Source: Boswellia sacra (lineage: Eukaryota > Streptophyta > Magnoliopsida > Sapindales > Burseraceae). Taken from it: a DNA stretch of 64,000 bases. The notes under the pieces are model-generated. The model saw nothing but the letters and a program-made list of their open reading frames with translations, was not told the DNA's origin and searched no databases. A program made the position numbers and the translations under genes. Positions 46,691 through 58,242 of the stretch are shown one piece after another. Numbering within the stretch: position 1 is the stretch's first letter; the number at the start of each line of letters is the position of its first letter. The stretch lies in the NCBI GenBank assembly GCA_013180625.2, contig SNVD02007455.1:62001-126000 (forward strand), read 5' to 3'.

Positions 46691-48561
46691 TTTGGGGTCC
46701 TAAAAGCATAGAGAAGTCATGGCGAAGGCTTTGGCAAAGGTGGAGATATCAATGGCTGCCATTACAAACGAGATGTTGACTATCTTGACTGGAAAAGAAC
46801 CAAAAGGGGTAAATGAGAAGGGTGTGATCACCTTCACCGATGATGATTTCCCTTTTGAAGGAAGGAATCACAACAAGCCAATTCATCACCGCTAAGATTG
46901 GTGGGAAGACATCTCCTTGCATCATGGTGGATGATGGTCCATTATCACTATTGTGCCTATGAAGATATTGCACAAGTACGGGGTCATTGAAGATGAACTT
47001 GAGCCTTTTGAGATGGTGATTAGGGCCTATGATGACTCAAAGAGGATTGCCATTGGGATATTCAAGGCGTTATTCAAGACAGGGCCTATTGAAGTAGTGA
47101 CAGAATTTACGGTTCTTGACATTTCAGATACCTTTGCTGCTTTGTTGGGATGAGCGTGGTTCCATCCACTTGGTGGAGTCCCTTCCACACTACATCATAA
47201 GATCTGATTCAAAATGGATGGGGAGATTATGACTATCATGCAGCCTCAAAATTGCATCTGCTGCTTTAAGTGTGAAGGTTGGAGAAATACCTTACATGGG
47301 AGGCTTCCATGGAGCCATGATTAATAAAGTCAGTCTAATTGTTGCCGAAAGAATAAAGAAGCAAGGATATTTGCTAGGAACTGGGCTTGGGAGGAATAGA
47401 TGGTTTACTATCTCTTCCAGATTTCAAAGGCCAAACTTCGAGAAGAGATTTGGATGAGTCTGATGGGCAAGAAGAAGACTTTGAGCCCAAGAAGGGGAGA
47501 TTCATCAAGTTTGTCAAAACCTAAGGTACGAAGTACGTGGGAGCTGCCGAACCATAGGTTTTCAAGGGAATGTTGAAGCCCAGATTTGAGGTTTTCCAGG
47601 ATATTCCTCAAGTAGGAATTCCAATGGGAATGATTTGGTTAAAGAAATGGAGAAAATGGCGATCAAGGAGGAGAAGCCTCAAGATCAAGCATCGCCAATG
47701 AACCTGACCATCCACCTTGCCGCCTTCATCGAAGAAGGAATCAACAATGTTTTTTATGAAGATGTATTTGTTCCTAACTGCTTTGAAGAAGATGACATTT
47801 TCTATGTTTTAAAGTTTGATGTAATAAAGAATCTGTTTGCTTACTTGTGTGATGTTTTTTCCAATGGCATTGTGCATCATAATTTGCATTTCACTAGCAT
47901 ATTTGATATCCACACCATTCCAACTCATGACATTAATTTTGGTACAATGGAAAACCTAAGAACATATGTATTGCACTTGATACAACTCCTGAAGAGAGAG
48001 AGAGATTTAAAAAATTATTAAAGAAACATGAAGAAGTCTTCACCTAGTCCTATGATGACATGCCTGGAATCGACAGAAGCATCACTGAGCATATGATTCC
48101 AATGTATTCGTACATGAAGCCGGTCAAGCAAAAGTTGAGAAACTTGAGATTGAAATGGTCTCAGAAAATGAAGAAAGAAGTCTCCAAACAGATTGAAGCC
48201 AAGTTTCTAAATATGATGAAGTATCCGTAATGGTTAGCCAACATTGTGCTAGTGCCAAAGAAGGATGGAAGGGTCCGAATGTGTGTTGACTACCGAGACT
48301 TGAATAAGGCCTCACTAAAGGATGATTTTTCTTTACCTCATATTGATATGTTAATGGACAGCACTGCTACTAGTGTGATGTTTTTCTTCATAGATAGGCT
48401 TTTTGGTTACAACCAGATAATGATGGCCAACGAAGACAAGATGAAAACGACCTTTATTACCGAGTGGGGAACTTACTGTTACAAGGTGATACCCATCGGG
48501 TTGAAGAATGCAGGGGCAACTTACCAACGAATAGCGATAACATTGTTTTATGATATGATGC
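46691..48561 (+). pseudogene. Tat-type gag-pol pseudogene: protease and start of reverse transcriptase
   Basis: Begins in the gag-protease linker (FTDDDFPFEGRNHNKPIH near 46840). The protease region follows as VIRAYDDSKRIAIGIFKAL (about 47013) and VLDISDTFAALLG, ending in a stop at 47151, then AWFHPLGGVPSTLHHKI. The catalytic Asp-Ser/Thr-Gly segment is deleted or unreadable near 46900-46940. Reverse transcriptase starts near 48127 and reads IVLVPKKDGRVRMCVDYRDL (about 48243), ASLKDDFSLPHIDMLMDSTA and GTYCYKVIPIGLKNAGATYQ (about 48469). It breaks at 48561, where element B is inserted, and continues at 53686. Multiple stops and frameshifts. Confidence 0.85.
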
Positions 48562-48735
48562 TATAGACACTGGATTTTTGAGACTCGATGATAAAATGAA
48601 GTTGAATGTTAAGCAAAGAGAATGAGCAAAATGCCCTCGAGGGCCAAGAAGAGAAGGGTGACAGGGGGTTGGTAAAGAGTTCTAAAAACTGATATGTGAC
48701 TTTAAAAAATCACAAAAAATCCAAAAAGAATCGTA
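48562..48735 (+). repeat. truncated left LTR of element B
   Basis: TATAGACACTGGATTTTTGA matches the start of the right LTR (TGTAGACACTAGATTTATGA at 51639), and similarity continues for about 170 bases. The remaining 1.9 kb of LTR is missing. Confidence 0.85.
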
Positions 48736-49719
48736 TGATAGAAGATAATGTCACTCTATCGATTCTGGTATGAATGCCCATGGTAGAAATCAGGAAGTCA
48801 AAGAAGTAGGCAAGATCAGCTGCTGATGGTGTCTAGATAGTAGGAAGAATAAGGCTCTCAAAATTGGATGAATGATGATCGATTATGGTAGAGAATTCCT
48901 CATACAAGAGGCAAAGCTCTTGCCCATTGAAGTGAAAGATGTGATCATAAGGATCCCTAAAGATTATGCATTCCTTTAGAAAAGGGACATCAAGCTCTAC
49001 TGTCGAAGGAACTTTAGGTAAAAGAGACCGATGGATTTGAGTCGTTTCAAGTCATCATCCTTTAGAGGCTTCAAAAGAAGCTGGAGGGTCTTGAGAAGGC
49101 CTCAGACATATTAGGAAATGTGAGAAGAGACATTAGAAGGTGTGAAGAGAGGTAGAAAGGAAAATGAGAAAGCCGATGGCAATAATCCTTACTTATCATC
49201 ACCAACATTAAATGAAGAAGCAGCAACTTGAGCCTAAAGACTCTCAACCTCTCATTTTAGGCATTGGATTTGCAAGAGACCCGTCTAGTCCAAACAAAAA
49301 GCATATAGTTAGAAAAATAGACATCATGCATGCATGGATCATAAATCCTTTTCTTGCAGGAAGCATAGTCCAAAAGTGACGAGGTTCTGTAGAATGACAA
49401 AGCAGTAAAATACTGGGGGTAACCGTAAAGGAAGGGGCCTCAACATCTAGAGGAATAGCAATAGAAGCAGCACGATGTACAAATCAATCTCGATGAGACC
49501 TAGAAGAATAGAAGCAACAAGATGAGCAAGCCAGTCTCGATATAGGTAGCACAATATGCAAGTTACTTGGGTCAAGCAGCTTAGTCTTGCTGAGACCTAA
49601 TGATCACCTGAAGCAGCATGATGTGTTTAAGCAATTCAAGTAGTGCCATGTACAAGATGTCTGGAATGAATGATAATCAAAGAGGACTATTGTTTTGAAG
49701 AAGGAAGTCCAATTTTGAT
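48736..49719 (+). other. element B internal region, no gene
   Basis: Non-coding, purine-biased sequence. I recognise no gag, pol or captured gene. Stops occur in every frame. Confidence 0.55.
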
Positions 49720-50040
49720 GTTCACCTTGAAGAGGACATTTTCCTTGAAGAACGCATTCACCTTGAAGAAAGAATCTCCCTCAAAGAAGGCATCCGCCTT
49801 AAAGAAGGAATCTTCCCTAGAGAAGGAAGCTCATTTGAAGAAGGAAACTTCCTCGAAGAACACATTCACCTTGAAGAAGGAATCTTCCCCGAAGAAGGAA
49901 TCTCTCTTGAAGATGGCATCCACCTTGAAGAAGGCATCTTCCTCAAAGAAGGTATCTACTTTGAAGAAGGAATCTCCCTCGAAGAAGGCATCTACCATAA
50001 AGAAGACGTACACCTTGAAAAGACATCTCTTTTGTTTCAC
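49720..50040 (+). repeat. minisatellite of 15-18-nt units (AAGAAGGAATCT-like)
   Basis: Units such as TTGAAGAAGGAATCTTCC and TCGAAGAAGGCATC alternate about 20 times. Lengths are multiples of three, so a frame reads as repeated LKKESS/KKAST. With no promoter or family match I treat that frame as a by-product. Confidence 0.85.
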
Positions 50041-50106
50041 CATGAAGAATGAATTTGAATTCTACCATACAGAAGGAATTTTGAAGAATAAATTTGAAGT
50101 TCACCT

Positions 50107-50212
50107 TGAAAAAGAGAAAAAAAAGAAAAAAAAAAGAAAAGAAAAGAAGAAAGAAAGAAAAAAGAAAGAAAAAAGAAAGAGAAGAGCGAGAAAAAAGGAA
50201 AAAGAAGAATTC
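50107..50212 (+). repeat. purine tract, (A/G)n
   Basis: Almost pure A/G run. A matching tract lies at 62511-62700, followed by the same words (GCAACTCACAAGGAAAGA), so it is a shared part of this retroelement family. Confidence 0.85.
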
Positions 50213-50897
50213 TTCATCAATCCTAAGATGCTGAAAGAATTTTCGAACAGAGCTAGTGACTAGCAACCCGCCATGTCAATAGCTTAGCAACTCACAAGGA
50301 AAGAGAAAAGTAATATCAGTCAATAGAATCTTTGATTGGAATCATATGGAAGAATTCCTCCAGATATTAGAAAGCGATTTGTTGAAGAACACACTGAACA
50401 AGGTAAAATTTAGATTGATTGTACATCATTGAGAAATGTTTGAATCTTGCAGAAACTTGCAAAGACAAGGGAAAAATGCCTACTAAGTCCAAGAATCAGG
50501 AACTCCCCAGTGAAGAGCATAGTGAGTGCAAGAGAAATAAAAAATGAAGAATGTCAGAACATGATAAATCAAGAGGTTTTTCTTCAGTGGATTGAAAGGA
50601 ATCAAGAATAGAATCTTGGGCATGAAACCTATTGAATACGAAATCTGAAGCAGATTAAGGAAACTTGAAGAGTAATTAAAAGAATGGCATGAAACCCAAC
50701 AAATGCAAACACTAAAGGAAACTGAAGAATCATGAAGAATATTTAGAAGAGGGGCATGAAACCCAATGAATGCAAAATCTGAAGAGATCAAAGATGAATA
50801 AAGAATACCAAGCCGAAGGCTGAAGGAATAAGAAGGTCTAAAGACCGCGAAGTAGTGCATGATAGAAGTTTTTCTGATAGGCATGCATTAGAAGGAA

Positions 50898-51205
50898 ACC
50901 CTAAGAAGTAAGTGCACTTAAGAGTGTTTTAAGTCCTTAGAATAGGCACAAGCCCTAAGAAGAGGCACACTGAAAAGTGTTGAAAACCCTAAGAAGTAGG
51001 TGCACTTAAGAGTGTTTTAAGCCCTTAGAATAGGCACAAGCCCTAAGAAGAGGTGCACTGAAGAGTGTTAAAAATCTTAAAAAGTAGGTGTACTTAAGAG
51101 TGTTATAAGCCCTTAGAATAGGCGCACTGAAGAGTGTTACCAAACCTAAGAAGTAGGTGCACTTGAGAGTGTTACAAGCCCTAAGAAGTAGGTACACTAA
51201 AGAGT
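50898..51205 (+). repeat. tandem repeat, CCCTAAGAAGTAGGTGCACT units
   Basis: About six irregular units joined to AGAGTGTTTTAAGCCCTTAG. A shorter version lies at 63240-63460. Confidence 0.85.
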
Positions 51206-51229
51206 GATCATAGCATCATAAGGATGCTT

Positions 51230-51495
51230 TCTAGCCCTTAAATGGGCACATTCACCTTAGATAGGCATTTTAGCCCTTGAATGGGCACACTCGCCTTAGA
51301 TAGGTAGGTTCACCCTTGGATGGGCACTTTAGCCCTTGAATGGGCACACTTGCCTTAGATAGATACGTTCGCCCTTGGATGGGCACTTTAGCCCTTGAAT
51401 GGGCACACTCGCCTTAGATAGACACATTTGCCCTTAGATGGATACCTCAGCCCTTGGATAGGCACATTAGTTCTTGAATGGATGCACACACCTTT
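51230..51495 (+). repeat. tandem repeat, CCCTTGAATGGGCAC units
   Basis: Units of about 36 bp, with CCCTTGAATGGGCACACTCG followed by CCTTAGATAGGCA. Similar units lie at 63485-63665. CCC...GGG pairs allow small hairpins. Confidence 0.85.
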
Positions 51496-51622
51496 TTGTG
51501 TAAATAGAAGGAAGTTACAAGAAAGTCTGAAAGAAGGCAGACGAAGGTGAAGATGAAGAAGAAGAAGAAAGAAAGACGAAGCAATAGTACTTTGTCGACT
51601 TTTATGTCTCACAAACCTCTCT

Positions 51623-51635
51623 AAAGTAGGGGGTA
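51623..51635 (+). promoter_or_regulatory. polypurine tract of element B
   Basis: AAAGTAGGGGGTA, three bases before the right LTR at 51639. Confidence 0.75.
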
Positions 51636-51638
51636 TGT

Positions 51639-53680
51639 TGTAGACACTAGATTTATGAGGCTCGATGATGAAATAAAGATGAATGTTGAGCAAAGAGAAT
51701 GACTAAAATGCCCTCGAGGGCTAAGAAAAGAAGGGTGAAAGAGGGTTGGTAAAGAGGTCTAAAAACTAACATGTGACTTTAAAAAATCACAGAAGTTAAT
51801 CCAAAAGGAATCTGATGATGATCATATAAGGTTATGAAGCTACGGATGTCTAATTTTTGTAGGAATTTATGGATTGCAAATCGGAGTTGAACTCAAAAAG
51901 TTATGAGTGATTGAATAGACAAAGGTCAGAAAGGACTGCAGTGCAAAATTATAAAATAGGAAAGGCCAGTGGAAATAGCAGGTCGACACTGTTCACCCGC
52001 CAGTGAAATAGCCGGTCGGCACTGTTCGAATACCAACCGATACTGTTCATTCAAACTGTTCATCTGTATTGTTCACCCACTGGTCAAATAGCCGGTCGGC
52101 ACTGTTCAAACGTCGGCAGGTATTATTCATCTGGCACTGTTCATCGATACTATTCATTCGAATCCTACATTGATTTTTTTATCATATTTTCACTCTAAGA
52201 AAAGTCTATATAAGCACACCTTAGCCACACTTTCTAGCACACTAATTGTCGAATACAATCATCTTTCTTCCTTTTGAAGATATGCTTGAGAATTTGAGAA
52301 GTCTTTTCCAGTATAATTTTTTAGGCGTTTTATTGCTTTAAACCCAGAAATGGTACGTTAGAATTCTCTCCTCCCTCCCATGTTCTCTTTTATTTTTCTT
52401 GCTTAGAATAAGCATGTTTAGGATTTGTTTTTATGCTTAGGAGCATGTCTATGGTTATTATGAATTATGTTAACCCAATTTGTTTTGCAAGGTGGAAATG
52501 GTTGTCAAGGTAAGTCAGCTTTCCTTTCCTTATTTAGAAACACGCTTAGGAATTTAATTTCTTCGTGAATGCTTAGAAATATGCTTAGGAGCACATGCTT
52601 AGGAGCACATGATTAGAATCATGCTAAGGAAGACTTATATTTGCTTTGATGAATGCTAAGAAATAGCATAGAATATATAAGAATTATCATTTTGCCCTTG
52701 AATGCTATGATTGATGTTGATTGCTTGAATTAGGCTAGAATATGCCATGATTACCATGACTAGGCTAGAAATGCCATGATTGTTAATAAATTGATATGAA
52801 TTATGCTATAATAGCAATAGGTAGAATACCATGATAGAATTTATCAAATCTAGGCTAGAATGCCATGATTCTAGATTATGGCTTTATTTGAATTTCATTT
52901 GATTAATTTATGAATGCATGAATGTACCTTGAATATAGTGTTATTGTGTGATGCCATGAAGTGGTGGTGGACTCACACTGATGGTGAGGGACCATCACTT
53001 AGAATAGCCAAATTCATATATGAACATACTTTGAATGTATACATGTATAAATGTACTTGTGGAGGTTCAATAGAAGCTAAATAAACTCACATATGGTGGT
53101 GAGGAATTCATCAACTGTTGGGTCTCAAATAGACCATTTGTATTCAATGTTTAAAGTCGTATTATGGATGATTGTACATTTAGAATTATTTTGTTGAAGA
53201 ACAAACGATGTAATCTTCTTTCCCTTCCCCCATGTTTGAAAGGAAATATAATCCATTCTCCTCTCCCTTTCTATGGATGTTTATAATTGCCATTGATTGA
53301 ATAATCACCTAACATGCCTAATGAAGATAAAATTGAATCATGTGCATAAAATGGTATGCATAAAATGATCAATCTAAGTGGACTAAGTAACAACAAGAGC
53401 TATTCCTATTTAGTATTTTCCAATTGGAGGCCAGATTCACATCCGAGCAAGTCGAAGGGCTCGTACCTAACTTCCTAAACCCATCTCTGAAGGGATGAGG
53501 GTAGTTTAGGTCTCGAAGCGAGGTATCGGATTGCCCTGATTCATTCCCAATTAAATAGTAAGGTGATGACTCCTTTCTCTAGACGTGCCCATGGCTTATT
53601 TATGTTCCCTTAAGTCTCGAAAGAGGTTTTGACACAGTGTCGTGATCGCAAACGCTCTAGCAATGAAAGCCCCATTCACA
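51639..53680 (+). repeat. right LTR of element B (2,042 bp)
   Basis: Starts TGTAGACACTAG and ends CCCCATTCACA before the TSD GATGC. A block of CCGGTCGGCACTGTTC-like repeats (about 51980-52160) precedes the TATA box TCTATATAAG at 52205-52214. The region after it carries the R/U5 part. Related LTRs are at 55294-55638, 55664-57680, 58771-60330 and from 63817. Confidence 0.88.
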
Positions 53681-53685
53681 GATGC

Positions 53686-55293
53686 ATAAGGAGATTGAAG
53701 TCTATGTGGATGACATGATGGTAAAATTTGAGACTTGAGAAGGTAACTTTTAAGCTTTAGAAGAATTCCTAGAAAGGATGAAAAAGTACAACCTACAACT
53801 AAATCCAAAGAAGTGTGTCTTTGGAGTCATCTTAGGGAAGTTATAAGGGTTTATAGTTTACAAAAAAGGGATAGAAATAGATCCAGACAAGGTTAAGGTG
53901 ATTATGGAGATGTTGTCACCCAAGATCGAAAAAGAAGTTCGAGGTTTTCTTGAGAAGATCCAATATATTAGTCGGTTCATTGCCAAATTGATGATAGTTT
54001 GTGAATCGATCTTTAGGCTTCTAAAGAAGGATCAGCAGGTGGAGTGGAATGATCAATGCCAAGGGCCATTTGACAAGATTAAGAAGTAATTGCAAAATCT
54101 ACCAGTCTTGAGACCGTCGAGACTTGGCAAGAATTTGATTCTTTATTTGGCTCTTGAGGAGGAGGCCATAGGTGATATGCTGGCACAAGAAGATAGGAAT
54201 GGCTTAGAACATGCTATTTACTATCTTAGAAAAAAGTTGCTACCACACGAGATGAAGTATAGCTACGTGGAGAAAACATGCTTAGCCATGATGTGGCTCT
54301 TGAAGAAGTTGAGGCATTATTTTCAGTCTTATAAGATTAAGACTGTCTTGAAGGAGGATCCAATGAAGTATCTTTACGAAGCACCATCATTGGTGAGGAA
54401 GCTAGCAAGATGGCTAGTCCAGTTGTCAGAATTTGACAATGAGTATGTCACCAAGAAGGTGGTGAAAGGAAGAGTAGTAGTAGAGTTTTTGGCCATGAAT
54501 CCGATTGACGATGATAAACCGTGGGAGTTGGATTTCCCAGATGAAAGTCTAGGGGTATATCTCGATAGTGGGATGGAGAATGTTCTTTGACAGAGCTGTT
54601 AATAAAAATAGTGCCAAAACAAGAGTTATTCTAGTCCTGCCAACTAAAGAAGTTATCCCATTTGCTAAAAAGCTAGAGTTTAGAGTCACCAATAATATGG
54701 CTGAGTACAAAGCCTGTGCCTTTGGTTTGGAAGTTATGATTACAATAGGTATTGATAAAATAGAAGTGTTGGGAGATTTAAAACTTGTCATCTCTTAAGC
54801 CAATGAAGATTGGGATCTAGGAGAAGGAAGGTTGAAACTGTACCTTGAGCACATCAGAAGGTTGATTCGAAGGCTCAAGCAGTGTACCTTCTCCTATCTT
54901 CCCAAAAATGAGAATCAGATGGCTGATGTTTAGCCTCTTTGGCATCAGTTTGGGTGAGTACTCAAGAGTTGTTGGTGAGACCAATAATGTTATCACAAGC
55001 ATGAGGTATATGGAACACTATGTAATAGAGGCCAAAATGGATGAGAAGCCATGGTTCTATGACTTGAAGAGATACCTAGAAGAGAGAATTTTGTCAGACG
55101 GGGCTAATATAAAAGACAGGCTTATGCTACGAAGGTTGGCCTAACAATTTACTTGCCATTAAGGACTGATGTATAGAAAAAAGCAGAAGGGATGCAATTA
55201 AAGTGTGTCAATGAGAAAGAAGCTAGAAGGCTCATAAAGGAAATCCATAATGGTGTATGTGGACCACATATGAATAGGCTAATACTTGTAAAG
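53686..55293 (+). pseudogene. Tat-type pol pseudogene: RT end, two RNase H-like domains, integrase start
   Basis: Continues the reverse transcriptase broken at 48561. VYVDDMMVK near 53697 keeps the YVDD site, followed by FLEKIQYISRFIAKL and QQVEWNDQCQGPFDKIKK (to 54089). The first RNase H-like domain runs about 54090-54540, and its usual catalytic Asp in DAS is absent. A second RNase H follows: MFFDRAVNKN, then EFRVTNNMAEYKACAFGLEV, then VLGDLKLVIS and NENQMADV (54570-54935), with D, E, D and D all present. This dual arrangement is known for the Tat/Ogre lineage. The start of integrase (EARRLIKEIHNGVCGPHMN, near 55221) ends abruptly at 55293 in an LTR. Stops and frame changes abound. Confidence 0.87.
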
Positions 55294-55638
55294 AAGATAA
55301 AATGAATAACGTGTGCATAAAATGAACAACTTAGATGGACTGTATAGCACATGAGCTATTTTAATTTGGTATACTGTAGTGGAGGCAGAATTTTGATCCG
55401 AGTAAGGTGAATGGCTCATACCTAACTTCTTGAATCCATCTTTAAAGGGATGAGGGTAGTTTAGGTCCTGGACCGAGAGATGAGATTACCCCCATTCATT
55501 CTCAATTGAAGAATTGGGTGGCGACTCCATTTCTCCAGACGTGCCCATGGCTAGTTTGTGTTTCCTTAACTCTCGAAAGAGGCTTTGACACAGTGTTGTG
55601 ATCATAAATGCTCTGGCGGGATGAAAGCGTCGTTCACA
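55294..55638 (+). repeat. plus-strand Tat-type LTR fragment (3' end)
   Basis: Matches the last 345 bases or so of the element B LTR (compare 53330-53680), ending CGTTCACA. It is joined to pol at a shared GAAGATAAAA-type word. Confidence 0.85.
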
Positions 55639-55639
55639 G

Positions 55640-55656
55640 TGGTGACTTTACTGGCA
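55640..55656 (+). promoter_or_regulatory. primer-binding-site-like sequence after an LTR end
   Basis: TGGTGACTTTACTGGCA, one base after the LTR end. It resembles the TGGCGACTCCACTGGGG-type tRNA-Arg site of Tat elements, allowing C-to-T changes. There is no element body after it. Confidence 0.6.
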
Positions 55657-55663
55657 TTCTTGC

Positions 55664-57680
55664 TTTTATCCCACTAGAGCATTTGTGACCACGACATTGT
55701 GTCAAAGCCTCTTTCGAGACTTAAGGGAATACAAACGAGTCATAGGCACATCTCGAGAAATGGAGTTGCCATCCGATTCTTCAATTGGGATTGAATGGGG
55801 CCAAATCAATCCCTCGCTTTAGGACATAAACTGCCTTCATCCCTTCAGAGATGGGTTCGCGAAGTTGCTCGCCCAGATCAAAATCCGGCCTCCACTAGGG
55901 TATATGAAATAGGAATAACTCATGTTGTTATACATTCCATCTAGGGTTGTTCATTTTATGCACAATTCTCTTTTTATTTTCATTAAACATGTGAGGGGAT
56001 TATCAATCAACGACAATTGTAGTATTCTTATATAGAAAGAGGGAGGAGAATAGATTACATTTTCTTTAAACATTGGGGAAGGGGAAGAGGATTACATCGA
56101 TTGTTCTTCAATAGTAAAGTAATTCTACTTTAAATAATTCAAAAATATTCCATACATTCATAAAAGAAATCATACATTTAAATATCAAATATAAACAATC
56201 ACTTCGAGACTCAATAGGTAATGAATTCCTCACCACCATATGTGAGTTTATTCAATGTCTACCAAGCCTCTTTCATGGCGTTATTGAAACATGCATTCAA
56301 TTATTCTAAGTGATGGTCTCTCACCATCAATGTGAGTACACTACCACTTCATGGCATCATACAGTTAAACATGGTATATTCATACATGTGTTCATATCAA
56401 TCAATTAGAATTCTAACTAAAGCCATAATCTAGAATCATGGCACTTCGACCTAAATTTGATAAGTCTATCACAGTAATTCTACTTATTATTATTCTAGCA
56501 TAATTCATATCAATTTATAATATCATGGCATTTCTAGTCTAAACATGGCATTTCTAGCCTAATTCAATCAATCAAAATCAAACAAAGCTATTCTAACTCG
56601 TCCAAAGCATTCAATGGCAATTAAGGTAATTCACACCTATTCTATGCTATTTCCTAGCATACTCCAAAGCAATCATAAGTTCTCCTAACATGGTTCTAAT
56701 CATGTGCTCCTAAGCATGATTCTAGACATGTGCTCCTAAGCATGTTCCTAAGCATTTGCGAAGAAAATAAAGCTCTAGACATGATTCTAATAAAGAAAGG
56801 AAAGTGGACTTACCTCGACATGCTTATCCATCTCGCAAAATAAACAAGGGTTAGAACAATTTCATAATAACCCCTAAACATGCTTATGAGCATGTAAATA
56901 AATTCTAAACATAAACAAACCTAATCATGCTTAATTCTAAGCAAGAAAAATAAATTAGAAAAGAGGAGGGAGAAGAGAGAGCTGTTTTCAGGACGTACCA
57001 TTTTCGGGTTTAGAGCAATATTAGACGTCTGAAAAAATATTAGACTAGAAAAGACTCCTTGAAATTCTCACAAGTGTGTCCTAGAGGGAGAGAGAGAGGA
57101 TTTTTGAATGTCCTAGATAGTGAAGAGGAGGGGGGTTTATATAGGTGAGGGGTTGGATTGAAAAAGGAAGTAAAGAAACAAAAAAGGAAGGCCCTTAATG
57201 AAAATTTCAGAAAATACATTATCAACAGCCGGGCGACTATTGGCAAACCACTGGATAGCTATCTAATAGTCGAGTAGCTCTTGGCAAACTGTCAGTTGAC
57301 TGTCTAACAGTCGAGCGACTGTTGGTCAACCGTTGGGTAGCAGTTCCTTCAATCCTTTCTATTTTGTCACTTTTCAATGTAGCCCTTTTCAACCTTTGTC
57401 TATTCAATCGCACATAACTTTTTGAATTCAACTCTGATTTGTGATTCATAAATTTCTACGAAAACTAGACATTTGTATCTTCATAATGGTACATGATTCA
57501 CCAACAGATTCTTTCTGGATTAATTTCTATGAATTTTTGAAATCATATGTCAGTTTTTGAGATCCTTTATCAATTCCTTCTCACCCTTTTCTCTTTAGCT
57601 TCCAAGGGCATTTCAATCATTTTCTTCACTTGACATTCATCTTTATTTCATTATTGAGCCTCCAAAATCCAGTGCTTACA
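55664..57680 (-). repeat. minus-strand Tat-type LTR, about 2.0 kb
   Basis: Read on the minus strand it starts TGTAAGCACTGGATTTTGGA at 57680 and ends near 55664, where the last dozen bases differ from related LTRs. Its TATA box is at about 57134-57142 (minus strand CTATATAAAC). The block at 57235-57345 holds the same type of GACTGTTGGCCAACC repeats found before TATA in related LTRs. Confidence 0.85.
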
Positions 57681-58242
57681 ATGGGCAAAGCGAATTTGTT
57701 ACAAATTTACTAGTTATAAGTAGTGTTATATGAGAAGTTGCATCAAGCAAGTTCGATATTGAATATGAAAATTTTGAAAAAAAAATACTAATATAGGATT
57801 CCAAAAGAAATCTGAGCTCGATATTTATTTGGAGGATCATATGGGCAACGGTCTAGACATTGATGTTTTGCTTTGATGAAAGATGAATAAAAGTAAGTTT
57901 CCTATGTTGTTCATTATTGCTAGAGCTATTTTGGCTATCCTAGCGTCAAAAGTTCCATCTAAGTTCGCTTTTAGCACCAGTGGTGGAGTTTTGAGTCCAC
58001 ATTGTAGTAGACTTCTTCCTAACATTTGGAGGCATAATGTGTATCCGAAATTGGTTATGGCTACAAGTGCGAGGTATAAGTTCTAACATATTAAGTGAAT
58101 TTTATTGATTATTATTATTATTATTTGATTTCCTTATTTATTTATGAATTTGATTATTCTGTTTCTAGGTATAATTCCTCAAGAAAAGATGGTTGAAGGG
58201 GAAACACCAAATGATGAAGGACGTTCAGTGACATCTTTGTGA
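57681..58242 (+). pseudogene. hAT-2 transposase pseudogene, C-terminal part
   Basis: Resumes as GKANLLQIY-like sequence, which fits the break after CRLG at 46690. The dimerisation domain reads FPMLFIIARAILAILASKVP and SKFAFSTSGGVLSPHCSRLL (57898-58020), close to the hAT C-terminal consensus. A donor GAG|GTATAAG near 58072 and an acceptor TTTCTAG near 58170 suggest a short last intron. A final exon then ends at about TGA 58242. Confidence 0.85.

Larger units (their letters stand above)
48562..53680 (+). mobile_element. element B: Tat-type LTR element lacking pol, 5.1 kb, TSD GATGC
   Basis: Inserted in the reverse transcriptase of the older element. GATGC lies at 48557-48561 and 53681-53685, and the broken RT reads on across the element. 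Parts: a truncated left LTR (48562 to about 48735), a non-coding internal region with several tandem repeats, a polypurine tract, and a 2,042-bp right LTR (51639-53680). No gag or pol is recognised in it. It is either a non-autonomous derivative or a deleted copy. Confidence 0.88.
46691..57680. mobile_element. Tat/Ogre-like Ty3/gypsy complex inserted in hAT-2
   Basis: Plus-strand protease to integrase coding remnants (46691-48561 and 53686-55293), a plus-strand LTR fragment (55294-55638) and a minus-strand LTR (55664-57680). The Tat lineage is inferred from two RNase H-like regions after the reverse transcriptase and from a primer-binding-site-like sequence TGGTGACTTTACTGG. The left edge has no LTR and starts inside coding sequence, so the 5' LTR and most of gag are gone. 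Flanks TTGGG (46686-46690) and ATGGG (57681-57685) could be a TSD with one mismatch. Confidence 0.75.

Noticed and set aside
49670..50263. 197-codon frame rich in LKKESS repeats
   Set aside because: It reads through a minisatellite and then a purine tract. There is no start context, no family match, and the matching copy near 62500 lacks it.
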